Positions 8,669-16,915 of a DNA stretch of 40,966 nt are shown piece after piece. The notes under the pieces were generated by a model. It saw nothing but the letters and a program-made list of their open reading frames with translations, was not told the origin of the DNA and did not search any database. Each line of letters begins with the position of its first letter. Position 1 is the first letter of the stretch. The position numbers were made by a program, and so were the translations under genes. The stretch spans positions 1-40,966 of the forward strand of contig CAMAWP010000021.1 of the NCBI GenBank assembly GCA_945861765.1, given 5' to 3'. Source of the stretch: Akkermansia muciniphila. Its GTDB lineage: Bacteria > Verrucomicrobiota > Verrucomicrobiia > Limisphaerales > SIBE01.

Positions 8669-9706
8669 ATGAATCTAACAACTCCTCACAACGGCCGAAA
8701 CTTTCGGTTCAGCTTAACGCTTTGCAGCCTTATCTTGGCGTTTTGTGCTAACACTCACGCTGCGGACCCATCGCCGCTCCGCGCTGGCATGATCGGCCTC
8801 GACACCTCGCACGTGCCCGCCTTTGCGAAACTCTTCAACAACCCGAATGCGACCGGTGATATCTCGGGGATCCGGATTGTGGCCGGCTATCCCGGCGGGA
8901 CTGACATCCCGGCCAGCCGTGATCGCGTCAAAGGGTTCACGGAACAGTTGCGCACGATGGGAATCGAGATCGTGGATACAATCCCGGAGCTGCTCGCGAA
9001 GGTAGATGTCGTGCTGATCGAAAGCGTGGACGGGCGGATCCATCTGCAAGAAGCAATCCCTGTGATCAAGGCCGGGAAACCATTGTTCATCGACAAACCC
9101 GCCGGCGGCTCGCTCGCGGACACTATCGCGATTTATGACTTGGCGAAGCAGCTCAACGTTCCCTGCTTTTCGAGCTCTTCCCTTCGATTCGCACCGGGAA
9201 TCCAGGAGCTTTTGAAAAATGAAAAAGTCGGCACGATCGCGGGCGCTATCACATGGGGGTCGTGCTCCTACCAGGAAGGCACGCCGGACATGTTCTTCTA
9301 CGGCATCCATGGCATTGAGCCGTTATACGCGCTCATGGGGACGGGTTGTGAAACGGTCACGCGCACTCAAACCAAAGACACCGACATTGTTTCTGGCGTT
9401 TGGAAGGATGGCCGCGTTGGCACCTATCGCGGGATTCGGAAGAACAAAGCGGATTTCGGCGCCGTCGCGTTCGGTAGCAAAGGCATCGTCCAAGCCGGTC
9501 GGGAAGGAGGCTACGAGGAACTCTGCCGCGAGATTGGCCGCTTTTTCAAAACAGGCAAACCTCCAGTCCGAGCCGAGGAGACGATCGAGATCTTCGCGTT
9601 CATGGAAGCGGCCGACGAAAGCAAACGTCAAGGTGGAGCGCCAGTGTCGCTGACCACGGTGCTCGCCAAAGCAAAGAAGGAGGCGGCCGCGAAACCGGGG
9701 AAATGA
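8669..9706 (+). CDS. Exported Gfo/Idh/MocA-family oxidoreductase
   Basis: This 345-residue protein has a signal peptide (residues 1-31, ending THAAD). The NAD(P)-binding part starts at LRAGMIGLDTSH, an unusual version of the normal GxGxxG turn that keeps only one Gly of the motif. The conserved EKP motif appears as DKPAGG with Lys143, and HGIEPLYALMG probably contributes the substrate-side histidine. The family oxidises or reduces sugars and related polyols using a nicotinamide cofactor. The degenerate dinucleotide turn raises the possibility of altered cofactor binding. The gene starts eight bases after the pseudopilin gene. Confidence 0.75.
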   Translation: MNLTTPHNGRNFRFSLTLCSLILAFCANTHAADPSPLRAGMIGLDTSHVPAFAKLFNNPNATGDISGIRIVAGYPGGTDIPASRDRVKGFTEQLRTMGIEIVDTIPELLAKVDVVLIESVDGRIHLQEAIPVIKAGKPLFIDKPAGGSLADTIAIYDLAKQLNVPCFSSSSLRFAPGIQELLKNEKVGTIAGAITWGSCSYQEGTPDMFFYGIHGIEPLYALMGTGCETVTRTQTKDTDIVSGVWKDGRVGTYRGIRKNKADFGAVAFGSKGIVQAGREGGYEELCREIGRFFKTGKPPVRAEETIEIFAFMEAADESKRQGGAPVSLTTVLAKAKKEAAAKPGK

Positions 9707-10089
9707 AATGCGAGGCGGCGTAAGAATTGTCCAACGGCAATCACTCCTTGCCTCAATGAAGGCTTGCAGACTCGCGTGCGAAACGAGGGTCTCGCTCTAT
9801 CTGGAGGAATCCACATCCAAAGCGGCACGCGCAGCCTGGATTTGTTGCACGTGGCGGCAGCGTTGCTCTTGGACGCGGAGGCATTTTCAACTTCGGTGAA
9901 CGCCAGCGCCAAGCGGCTTCGGGCGAGGGATTGGAGGCCAAACCGTGACCTCTTTGCTGGATTACGTCGGCGAACACGAAACGGCGATTCGTCGTCATCT
10001 ACTCACCAAACCCAGATGAGAGGGGCGTCCTTTGTGTCTGGGCCAAGCTGATTCTGACAGTCTCGTCTCTGGAGGAGCGCGAGTCGTGG
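9707..10089. other. 383-base gap holding a decayed PIN-domain reading frame
   Basis: No complete gene is visible between the oxidoreductase and the flavoprotein gene. The part near 9770-9950 encodes a recognisable PIN-domain C-terminus, listed separately. The right part (about 9960-10089) has only short broken frames. Confidence 0.55.
9764..9955 (+). pseudogene. Remnant of a VapC-type PIN-domain toxin gene
   Basis: In the frame through 9764 the translation includes SGTRSLDLLHVAAALLLDAEAF followed by ASAKRLRARDW. The LDLLHVAAAL helix is a hallmark of the C-terminal half of many VapC PIN domains, where the Asp is a metal ligand, and a T-F-D-x-R-Q segment normally follows; here that part reads STSVNAS and the next acidic residue is lost. 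The N-terminal catalytic D-S-S-x-x-I part is missing. I read this as a decayed toxin gene. No antitoxin remnant is recognisable. Confidence 0.45.
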
Positions 10090-12552
10090 TTACGCGAGGA
10101 TACGCTTGCGGTCAGGATCGTAAGGAGCGCGCAAGTAAGCCTTGGCCGGATTGCGCCGGCCGGAAATATCGATCTCGTAACTTCCGGCTTTGATGAATTC
10201 CGCAGTCACGCCATCGTCGTGACTGATGTAGCCCATCCCGATCGCCCCGCCCAAGGTGTGGCCGTAGGAGCCGGAGGTTGTGTAGCCGACGGCTCGGCCG
10301 TCACGGTAAATCGGTTCGCTGCCCCACAGAACGGGCTTTGGATCTTCGACAACAAAAACTACCAACAGTCGTTGCAGCTTAGCCTGCCGTTGTTTCAACA
10401 GCGCCTCGCGGCCGATGAACGGGCTGGACTTGTTCCAAGCGATGGCGAAAGAGAGCCCAGCCTCGAGCGCGGTGTCATCGGGCGAGACATCGGCTCCCCA
10501 AGCACGATAGCCCTTCTCCAGCCGAAGCGAGTTGATGGCGTAATGTCCGACGTTGGCGACGCCCATGGATCTACCAGCGTGTCTCAATGTCTCATACACC
10601 AAGGCGGCCTGACTCATGGGCACGTGCAATTCCCAACCCAGTTCGCCAACGTAGGTCAGACGCACAGCCCGTACAGTTGCCGACCCGAGGCCGATCAGTT
10701 GCGATGTGCCGAAAGGAAATGCTTGGTTCGAAAGCTCTGTGTCGGTGACCAGACTGAGCAACTTTCGCGAGTTAGGCCCCATGACACCAAGAACGCTAAA
10801 CGACTCAGTGACGTCCGCCAGTTCGGCGTGCTCATCGGGGCGGATGTGGCGACTGATCCAGTCAAAATCGCGCGCCGCCTGGGCGGTGCCGCTCACAATG
10901 TAAAACTCCTCCGCAGCCAGCCGGATGATTGTCAAATCGCTTTCGAATCCACCTCGCTCGTTGAACATGCCGGTATAGACCGCTTTGCCGACGGGCACAT
11001 CCACATCATTGCCACACAACCGTTGCAGAACCGAACAGGCGTCGCGGCCTTGAAAAATAAATTTCGAGAAACCTGTTTGATCCGAGATAGCGACATTTTG
11101 CCGGATCGCTCGATGTTCGGCAGCGTGGCACTCGAACCAATTTTGACGACCGAACGAATAGTGCATTTCGGGATTGATTCCGTCGCGGGCAAACCAGCAC
11201 GGCCTCTCCCAGCCGTTCTTGTTCCCGAAGCAAGCGCCCTGGGCAGCAAGCCGCTCATGCAGAGGGCTCGTGCGCAGTCCTCGACCGGTTTCAAATTCTC
11301 GGTTCGGCCAGGCGAGCTGATAGTGCAAGCCGAGCACCTCGGTGACGCGTTCCTGAAGGAACCGCCGATTATTTGCGAGCGGGCCGAACCTGCGAATGTC
11401 CACCGACCATAGGTCCATCGTTGGCTGACCTTCGATCATCCATTCCGCCAAATATTTACCTGCGCCTCCGGCACTCGCGATCCCTACGGAGTTAAAGCCT
11501 GCAGCGACGTATAAGTGACGCAACTCCGGAGCTTCGCCCATGATGAAATTGTTGTCGGGTGTGAAGCTCTCGGGGCCGTTGACGAACTTGACATAGCCAG
11601 CTTTTTCCAAAGCCGGAATGCGCCACTTGCCGGCTTTGAGCGGTTCGGAGAATTTTTCCCAGTCGGGATCGAGCAACTGAAACGAGAAGTTGCCCGGGAT
11701 CGGACTGGCTAGCCAGGGCTTTGTGTATCTCTGAAAGGCTCCGAGCATCACGGCGTTGCCTTCGCCACGAAAGTAGATGCAGAGATCGGGGTCACGGCCT
11801 ACCGGCAATTCATCGAAAGCTCCCTCGATCGCTTCGCTTACAACGTAGTGATGTTCCACCGGAAAAAGCGGAATGGTGACGCCGCAGCGCAACCCCAAGT
11901 CGCGCGTCCACATCCCTCCAGTCAGGACAACATACTCTGCTTTGATGGTGCCGCTCGAAGTCTTAACTCCTGTGACCCGGCCATGCTGGTGTACGATATC
12001 GAGAATGGGGACGTTCTCGACAACAGTCGCGCCGTGCGCGCGAGCGCCTGAAGCGAGGGCGAGGGTGACTTCTTTCGGAATGACTTTTCCATCGTGAGGA
12101 AGCCAGGCTGCACCGAGCAGGTCATCGGTTCGGAGCAGCGGCCACTTCTCTCTCGCTGCATCGGCGCTGATCAGATGCGCCTCGACGCCGAAAAGCTCGG
12201 CCATTGCCGTGGTGCGACGCAGTTGGATCATGCGATCCTCAGAGCGCCCCAAAATGAGGCTGCCGACCTGTTTCCAGCCGATGGAATGCCCTGTTTCCTT
12301 TTCCAGCGACGCGTAAAGCTCGGCGCTGTACTTATTAATTTTGGTCATGCTGTTGCTGGTGCGCAGCCGGCCGACAAGACCGGCGGCGTGCCATGTTGTG
12401 CCGCCGCCAAGCTGATTTTGCTCGAGCAGCAGAACATCTTTCCAGCCCAACCGAGTCAGATGATAAGCGAGGCTGCAGCCGACAATGCCGCCGCCAACAA
12501 TGATCACTTTGGTTTCAATGGGTAGAGAATGGTTGGCAGGAGCGTTAATCAT
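10090..12552 (-). CDS. Dimethylglycine/sarcosine dehydrogenase-like flavoprotein with C-terminal GcvT domain
   Basis: This 820-residue protein has an N-terminal DAO-type FAD domain (VIIVGGGIVG at residues 16-25) and the GGTTWHAAGL motif near residues 50-59, whose histidine is the covalent FAD attachment site in dimethylglycine and sarcosine dehydrogenases. After a linker near residue 400 comes a folate-binding aminomethyltransferase (GcvT-like) domain to the end, including SFSVLGVMGPNSRKLL and TYVGELGWELHVP. Family members oxidatively N-demethylate glycine derivatives and pass the one-carbon unit to tetrahydrofolate. No signal peptide is visible, so it is cytoplasmic. I chose ATG 12552; an ATG at 12588 would add 12 residues. 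It is divergent from the phosphonate gene run, which suggests an N-methylated phosphonate substrate, but ordinary dimethylglycine or sarcosine remains possible. Confidence 0.85.
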   Translation of the reverse strand: MINAPANHSLPIETKVIIVGGGIVGCSLAYHLTRLGWKDVLLLEQNQLGGGTTWHAAGLVGRLRTSNSMTKINKYSAELYASLEKETGHSIGWKQVGSLILGRSEDRMIQLRRTTAMAELFGVEAHLISADAAREKWPLLRTDDLLGAAWLPHDGKVIPKEVTLALASGARAHGATVVENVPILDIVHQHGRVTGVKTSSGTIKAEYVVLTGGMWTRDLGLRCGVTIPLFPVEHHYVVSEAIEGAFDELPVGRDPDLCIYFRGEGNAVMLGAFQRYTKPWLASPIPGNFSFQLLDPDWEKFSEPLKAGKWRIPALEKAGYVKFVNGPESFTPDNNFIMGEAPELRHLYVAAGFNSVGIASAGGAGKYLAEWMIEGQPTMDLWSVDIRRFGPLANNRRFLQERVTEVLGLHYQLAWPNREFETGRGLRTSPLHERLAAQGACFGNKNGWERPCWFARDGINPEMHYSFGRQNWFECHAAEHRAIRQNVAISDQTGFSKFIFQGRDACSVLQRLCGNDVDVPVGKAVYTGMFNERGGFESDLTIIRLAAEEFYIVSGTAQAARDFDWISRHIRPDEHAELADVTESFSVLGVMGPNSRKLLSLVTDTELSNQAFPFGTSQLIGLGSATVRAVRLTYVGELGWELHVPMSQAALVYETLRHAGRSMGVANVGHYAINSLRLEKGYRAWGADVSPDDTALEAGLSFAIAWNKSSPFIGREALLKQRQAKLQRLLVVFVVEDPKPVLWGSEPIYRDGRAVGYTTSGSYGHTLGGAIGMGYISHDDGVTAEFIKAGSYEIDISGRRNPAKAYLRAPYDPDRKRILA

Positions 12553-12609
12553 GATTGAATTGATTTCTCTAATGAAAACCCCAACCATTGTAAAATGATT
12601 TTAAATCAT
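12547..12609. promoter_or_regulatory. Two palindromes in the divergent spacer of the phosphonate locus
   Basis: A perfect palindrome ATGATTTTAAATCAT lies at 12595-12609 (7-bp arms around one T), and a second perfect palindrome AATCATGATT lies at 12547-12556 over the start codon of the flavoprotein. Both contain the half-site ATGATT/AATCAT, with matching half-sites 44 bases apart. They sit in the roughly 150-base spacer between the two divergent genes, a natural place for an operator controlling both. The regulator is not in the window. No Pho box was recognised. Confidence 0.45.
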
Positions 12610-12702
12610 CGCTCGCACCTGTCTGGGAAAGAGACTCTTGTTGAACCGTGCCTTAGGAAACTCGTGGTCGCCCATTCTAAAGCGCGTTTTCTCATCCATC
12701 GC

Positions 12703-13611
12703 ATGACGACGTCCGTGGTGGTCGGTCTTTTCCTGTTCCACCAAAGCGTCGCCGCTCAAGGTGCCATTCAAGGAGCGGAGCATGTCGTGATCATTGGAGT
12801 CGATGGCTTAAGCCCGAATGGCATCAGGAAGGCGGCGACTCCGAGTCTCGATAAACTGGTCAAAACAGGCGCCCACACGTTTCACGCGCGAGGCGTCATG
12901 CCCACTTCAAGCAGTTCGAACTGGGCTTCGATGATCATGGGTGCCGGACCGGAACAACACGGCGTCACCTCTAACGACTGGCAGACCAATAAATTTGAAA
13001 TCGCGCCTGTCGCGGTCGGATCAGGCGGCATTTTCCCGACGATCTTCGGAGTGATGAGAGAGCAGCGCCGAGATAGCATCATCGCTTGCTTCCATGATTG
13101 GGACGGCTTCGGCCGACTACTTGAGCGTAACGCCCCAAATGTGATCGAGCATGTGAAGGACGCTATCGAGACCACCGCGAAAGCAATACGCTATTTCAAA
13201 GAAAAGAAACCGACCTTTCTCTTTATCCATTTTGATGGCGTGGACCACGCCGGGCATGGTTTTGGTTGGGATAGCGCGCAATACTATAAATCGGTCGAAT
13301 TGACTGACTCCCTCATTGGCGCTGTGCTCGAGGCGATTGCCGAAGCGGGCGTCGCCGAAAAGACGGTCGTCCTGGTGACAGCCGATCACGGTGGAAAAGG
13401 CAAAGGCCATGGCGGCGCAACAATGGAGGAGATTGAAATTCCGTGGATCATCAACGGTCCTGGCGTGGAGCAGGGCAAGGAGATTAAAGCACCTGTGAAC
13501 ACCTACGACACTGCGCTTACCGTAGCTCACATTTTTGGGCTCGCGCCGCCCGCCTGCTGGATTGGCAGGCCAGTGCTCGAAGCCTTCAAAGCCTCCGCAA
13601 GATCCAATTGA
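12703..13611 (+). CDS. Exported alkaline-phosphatase-superfamily phosphodiesterase
   Basis: This 302-residue protein starts at ATG 12703 with a signal peptide ending near SVAAQG (residue 20); the frame is open further upstream to 12595 but that would bury the signal. The body has the metal and nucleophile motifs of type I phosphodiesterase/nucleotide pyrophosphatases: IIGVDG with Asp34, MPTSSSSNWASM with a serine near residue 71 at the nucleophile position, HFDGVDHAGHG with Asp181 and His185, TADHGG with Asp228 and His229, and His237. The family cleaves phosphate or phosphonate mono- and diesters. It precedes phnW by 30 bases, so I infer that it may free aminoethylphosphonate from an ester in the periplasm. 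A general phosphodiesterase role is the alternative. Confidence 0.8.
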   Translation: MTTSVVVGLFLFHQSVAAQGAIQGAEHVVIIGVDGLSPNGIRKAATPSLDKLVKTGAHTFHARGVMPTSSSSNWASMIMGAGPEQHGVTSNDWQTNKFEIAPVAVGSGGIFPTIFGVMREQRRDSIIACFHDWDGFGRLLERNAPNVIEHVKDAIETTAKAIRYFKEKKPTFLFIHFDGVDHAGHGFGWDSAQYYKSVELTDSLIGAVLEAIAEAGVAEKTVVLVTADHGGKGKGHGGATMEEIEIPWIINGPGVEQGKEIKAPVNTYDTALTVAHIFGLAPPACWIGRPVLEAFKASARSN

Positions 13612-13641
13612 ACTCCGACTAGGGAGAACGCAAAAATTCTC

Positions 13642-14808
13642 ATGCAAATTTATCCTCACGTGCCCACGGCCAGAGACAAGACGCTGTTTACACCAGGGCC
13701 TCTGACGACCAGCCTCTCTGTGAAGCAGGCTATGCTTCGGGATGCGGGCTCCTGGCATTTTGAGTTCAACGAAATCGTGCGTGCCATTCGAGAAAAACTC
13801 TTGGAAATCGCATGCCTCTCACGCGCGGGCGGCTTCGAGAGTATTTTAATGCAGGGAAGTGGAACCTTCGGTGTGGAAGCGGTCGTGGCATCAACTGTGC
13901 CGCCAGACGGCAAGTTGCTGGTGTTGGCCAACGGCGCTTACGGCGAGCGTATTCTCCAAATGGCATCACACCTTGGCATTGCCACCACAGCGCTTCGAAG
14001 CCCTGAAAATCAAACGCCTGATCTTGATTCCCTGCGCCGCGCTTTGGCAGACGATTCAACTATTACGAATGTGATTGCCGTCCATTGCGAAACCACGACT
14101 GGCATTTTAAATCCGATCGCTGAAATTGGCGAGATCGTCCGGGAACACCGACGGGTTTACATCGTGGATGCCATGAGCAGTTTTGGTGCGATTCCGGTCG
14201 ATTTTGTCGCGTCAGGAATCGACTTTCTCATTTCCTCTCCCAACAAATGTCTCGAGGGAGTGCCAGGATTTTCGTTCATCATTGCTCGCCGCGCCGCTTT
14301 GTTGGCGACCGAAGGGTTTGCTCGGAGCTTAAGCCTCGATTTGCTAGGTCAATGGAATGCATTCGAGAAGAACGGACAGTTTCGTTTCACGCCACCGACT
14401 CATTCGATTTTGGCCTTTCAGCAAGCTTTGCGCGAGTTTGATGTCGAAGGGGGCGTTGCGGGCCGAGCCGCCCGCTATCGCACCAACCACGAGGTATTGA
14501 ACGAAGGCATGAAGCACCTGGGATTCCATCCCTACCTCGATCCCACCGTGCAAAGTTATATCATCACCTCCTTCTACTGCCCAAACGCTCCTAACTTCGG
14601 GTTCGCCGAGTTTTACAGGAGGCTTGCCGATAAAAACATGATCATTTATCCCGGCAAGATCAGCCAAGCTGACACGTTCCGCATCGGATCCATCGGGCGA
14701 ATTTTTGAATCCGACGTTCATCAGTTGCTCTGGGCTGTGGAGGAGACAATCAGCGAAATGAACCTGCACCTCGACAAAAAGACTCAGAACACCTCAATCG
14801 AGCTATAA
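13642..14808 (+). CDS. phnW: 2-aminoethylphosphonate:pyruvate transaminase
   Basis: This 388-residue class V aminotransferase converts 2-aminoethylphosphonate and pyruvate to phosphonoacetaldehyde and alanine. Typical PhnW features are LFTPGPLTTS at residues 15-24, GSGTFGVEAVV at 72-82, HCETTTGILNP at 148-158, VDAMSSFGAIP (Asp176 contacting the PLP ring) and SSPNKCLEGVPGF with Lys202 as the PLP lysine. The C-terminal part (IIYPGKISQADTFRIGSIG) is also characteristic. An AGGGAGAA ribosome site precedes the ATG. Length is normal for the family. It follows the exported phosphodiesterase gene by 30 bases, and a vapBC module now separates it from phnA. Confidence 0.93.
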   Translation: MQIYPHVPTARDKTLFTPGPLTTSLSVKQAMLRDAGSWHFEFNEIVRAIREKLLEIACLSRAGGFESILMQGSGTFGVEAVVASTVPPDGKLLVLANGAYGERILQMASHLGIATTALRSPENQTPDLDSLRRALADDSTITNVIAVHCETTTGILNPIAEIGEIVREHRRVYIVDAMSSFGAIPVDFVASGIDFLISSPNKCLEGVPGFSFIIARRAALLATEGFARSLSLDLLGQWNAFEKNGQFRFTPPTHSILAFQQALREFDVEGGVAGRAARYRTNHEVLNEGMKHLGFHPYLDPTVQSYIITSFYCPNAPNFGFAEFYRRLADKNMIIYPGKISQADTFRIGSIGRIFESDVHQLLWAVEETISEMNLHLDKKTQNTSIEL

Positions 14809-14870
14809 AAGATTCTAAATGATGTATAAATGTGTTTACAATGGTGCTATTAGATGCTAGATTTAGATAT
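14809..14870 (+). promoter_or_regulatory. A+T-rich promoter/operator region of vapBC
   Basis: The 62 bases between phnW and vapB are much richer in A and T than the surrounding genes. They contain an imperfect palindrome TGTATAAATGTGTTTACA (14823-14840, 6 of 9 pairs) and three TAGAT repeats starting at 14851, 14858 and 14864, just before the vapB ATG. VapBC modules commonly repress their own transcription by binding such sites, so this is a likely autoregulatory operator. Confidence 0.5.
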
Positions 14871-15071
14871 ATGAGAATCACAGTTGATATTGATGAGGGA
14901 GTATTAGATGAATTGGTTAAAATCACCGGAGAGACCAAGAAGAGCCCAGCGGTAAGCAAAGCTGTCGTTGAGTTTGTTCGGCGGAAGAAAGCGCGGGAAT
15001 TCGGCCGGATGCTCAGGGAAGGAGCCTTCGATTTTCCTGTCACAAATAACGACGTGGAAAAGGGGCAATAA
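14871..15071 (+). CDS. vapB: VapB-type antitoxin
   Basis: This 66-residue protein starts at ATG 14871 (MRITVDIDEG); the frame is open further upstream, but the start of the ribbon-helix-helix strand fits here. Residues 1-40 form a short strand and two helices (VLDELVKITGETKKSPAVSKAVVEFVRRKK) typical of ribbon-helix-helix VapB antitoxins, and the acidic tail FDFPVTNNDVEKG probably plugs the toxin active site. The TAA stop overlaps the toxin ATG by one base (TAATG), so the pair is translationally coupled. It neutralises the adjacent VapC and probably represses its own promoter. Confidence 0.85.
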   Translation: MRITVDIDEGVLDELVKITGETKKSPAVSKAVVEFVRRKKAREFGRMLREGAFDFPVTNNDVEKGQ

Positions 15072-15496
15072 TGGTCCTGGTGGATTCTTCTGTCTGGATC
15101 GAGGCGGGTCGCCGCGACGGTAAGCTTGAGGTCAAGGTGGCGCTGGAGGGGCTCCTTGAGGAGTATGAAGCGTTGTGGTGCGGCCTCGTGAAGCTCGAAG
15201 TCCTTGGAGCCGCGCGTTCTGAAGAGCGGAAGCGGCTGGATGAATTCTTCGAGTGCATCCCATACAAGCCGATGCCGGATGCGGGATGGGAATTCGCCAA
15301 GCAGTGCGCGCGCCGACTGCGGGACAAGGGGTTGAATATTCCAGCCACCGATATTCTAATCGCGAGTCTTGTGGTCACGCTGCAATGCCGTGTGTATGCT
15401 GTTGATCAGCACTTCGACCTAATGGCTCCCGTCCTGGGCTTCCAACTCTATCAACCCGGTTACGGCGGAAAGTTTAATCCCGGAACCGAGGCTTGA
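15071..15496 (+). CDS. vapC: VapC-type PIN ribonuclease toxin
   Basis: This 141-residue PIN-domain protein opens with VLVDSSVWIEA (Asp5), contains KLEVLGAA with the second acidic site (Glu43), IPATDILIASL near residues 96-106 with the third Asp, and VYAVDQHFDLM near residue 119 with the fourth. This is the intact VapC four-acid pattern, and the length is normal. VapC toxins cleave specific RNAs, often initiator tRNA or the 23S rRNA sarcin-ricin loop; the target here is unknown. It overlaps vapB by one base and ends 31 bases before phnA, so the whole module sits inside the phosphonate operon. Confidence 0.87.
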   Translation: MVLVDSSVWIEAGRRDGKLEVKVALEGLLEEYEALWCGLVKLEVLGAARSEERKRLDEFFECIPYKPMPDAGWEFAKQCARRLRDKGLNIPATDILIASLVVTLQCRVYAVDQHFDLMAPVLGFQLYQPGYGGKFNPGTEA

Positions 15497-15527
15497 GGGA
15501 CCCGCCAAGCCTAACGAATTCCTCCAA

Positions 15528-16772
15528 ATGCAGTTACCCAGCACACATCCTTTCAAAGTAAATCAGCGTGCGTACCGCCCGCCCGCCCGCCCAATCGTGG
15601 TCATTTGCCTGGACGGTTCAGCGGATGAATACCTGGATGCGGCACTGACTCGAGGAAAGATGCCGAACTTACAGCGCGTCATCGTCCACGGTTATCGCGG
15701 ATTGGCCAGAGGTGCGCTGCCCTCTTTCACGAATGTTAACAATGCTTCGATCGTGACAGGCGCGCCACCATCGGTTCACGGCATCAGTGGCAATTTCTTT
15801 CTCGATCCAGGAACAGGCCAGGAAGTGATGATGAACTCCGCGAGCTATCTCCGGACGGATACCATCCTTGCCGCAGCCGCCCAAACGGGTCGTCGCGTGG
15901 CTATGGTAACGGCCAAAGAGAAGCTTCGCGACATCTTATCGCATCGACTCGACGGCATTGCATTCTCCTCCGAAAAGGCGAATGAGGCACAGGAGCGGAC
16001 GCATGGCATTTCGGATGTTGAGAAGGTTGTTGGTCGAGCAACGCCGCAGATCTACAGCGCTGACGCCAGCCTCTACGTCCTTCAGGCTGGAGTAGCGCTC
16101 ATCGAGCAGCAGCGCGCTGATTTTCTATATCTTTCGCTGACAGATTACATACAGCACCTTCACCCACCGGAAGCTGAAGAGGCCCTGGACTTTTACTGTG
16201 CAATTGATGAGCAACTGGGGCGGCTCCGTGATCTCGGCGCGATCATTGGAGCGACTGCTGACCACGGAATGAATGCGAAGCAGACCATTGCGGGCGAGCC
16301 GAACGTGATTTACCTGGAAACTTTGCTCACCAAGGAATTGGGCCCAGGTGTTCGAGTCATCCTGCCGATTACAGATCCGTATGTCGTTCATCACGGAGCC
16401 TTGGGATCGTTCGCAGTCATTCATCTTCCCGATCAGGGTGTGGCTGTCAAGGTGCGCGATTGGTTGATGGGCTTCGATGAGATTACCGAGGTTTATGATC
16501 GTCCCACAGCGGCACGCAAACTCGAGCTTCCGGCAGACCGGATTGGTGATCTGGTCGTCTTGTCGAAACGCGATGCGGTCATTGGCCGCACTCCGGAGCA
16601 TCATGATTTGGGCGCTCTACGCGCCGGACTCAGGTCCCATGGCGGCCGCTACGAAGAGATGGTGCCGTTCATCATCTCCGAGCCGCTGAACCGGGAATAC
16701 GCAGCCAAAGCTTCTGGCGACCCTCGGAATTTTGATGTGTTCGATTTCACCATGAATGGAGTGACGCCTTAA
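15528..16772 (+). CDS. phnA: Phosphonoacetate hydrolase
   Basis: This 414-residue alkaline-phosphatase-superfamily enzyme cleaves the carbon-phosphorus bond of phosphonoacetate, giving acetate and phosphate. The di-zinc residues known from the Sinorhizobium meliloti enzyme are present in order: Asp29 (VVICLDGS), nucleophile Thr68 (PSFTNVNNAS), Asp206 and His210 (LTDYIQHLH), Asp245 and His246 (TADHGMN), and His371 (LRSHGGRYE). Lysines in VTAKEKLRD (130 and 132) may hold the phosphonate. No signal peptide is visible. Length matches the family. It follows vapC by 31 bases and precedes phnY; no good ribosome site is visible directly before the ATG. Confidence 0.92.
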   Translation: MQLPSTHPFKVNQRAYRPPARPIVVICLDGSADEYLDAALTRGKMPNLQRVIVHGYRGLARGALPSFTNVNNASIVTGAPPSVHGISGNFFLDPGTGQEVMMNSASYLRTDTILAAAAQTGRRVAMVTAKEKLRDILSHRLDGIAFSSEKANEAQERTHGISDVEKVVGRATPQIYSADASLYVLQAGVALIEQQRADFLYLSLTDYIQHLHPPEAEEALDFYCAIDEQLGRLRDLGAIIGATADHGMNAKQTIAGEPNVIYLETLLTKELGPGVRVILPITDPYVVHHGALGSFAVIHLPDQGVAVKVRDWLMGFDEITEVYDRPTAARKLELPADRIGDLVVLSKRDAVIGRTPEHHDLGALRAGLRSHGGRYEEMVPFIISEPLNREYAAKASGDPRNFDVFDFTMNGVTP

Positions 16773-16915
16773 TGCTGACGCTGCTGGCGTGAGCCCTTGG
16801 TCTGGCCAACTTTGTGGCGGTGACTCATCAGAACCAAAGCTCTCGCCCGCGACGACAGTCGCTTTCCCAACAATTATTTCAATCCACACGTTGAGTCGTT
16901 CTAAACAATAATGCT

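Noticed and set aside
10219-11412. 397-residue open frame on the plus strand inside the flavoprotein gene
   Set aside because: It lies entirely antisense to a clearly conserved gene and has no recognisable motif; long antisense frames are common in DNA of this composition.
12553-12702. Pho box (phosphate-starvation operator)
   Set aside because: No pair of CTGTCAT-like direct repeats is present in the divergent spacer, so PhoB control is not supported by the sequence.
14823-14868. CRISPR-like short repeats
   Set aside because: The TAGAT units are only five bases with no regular spacers; they fit an operator better.
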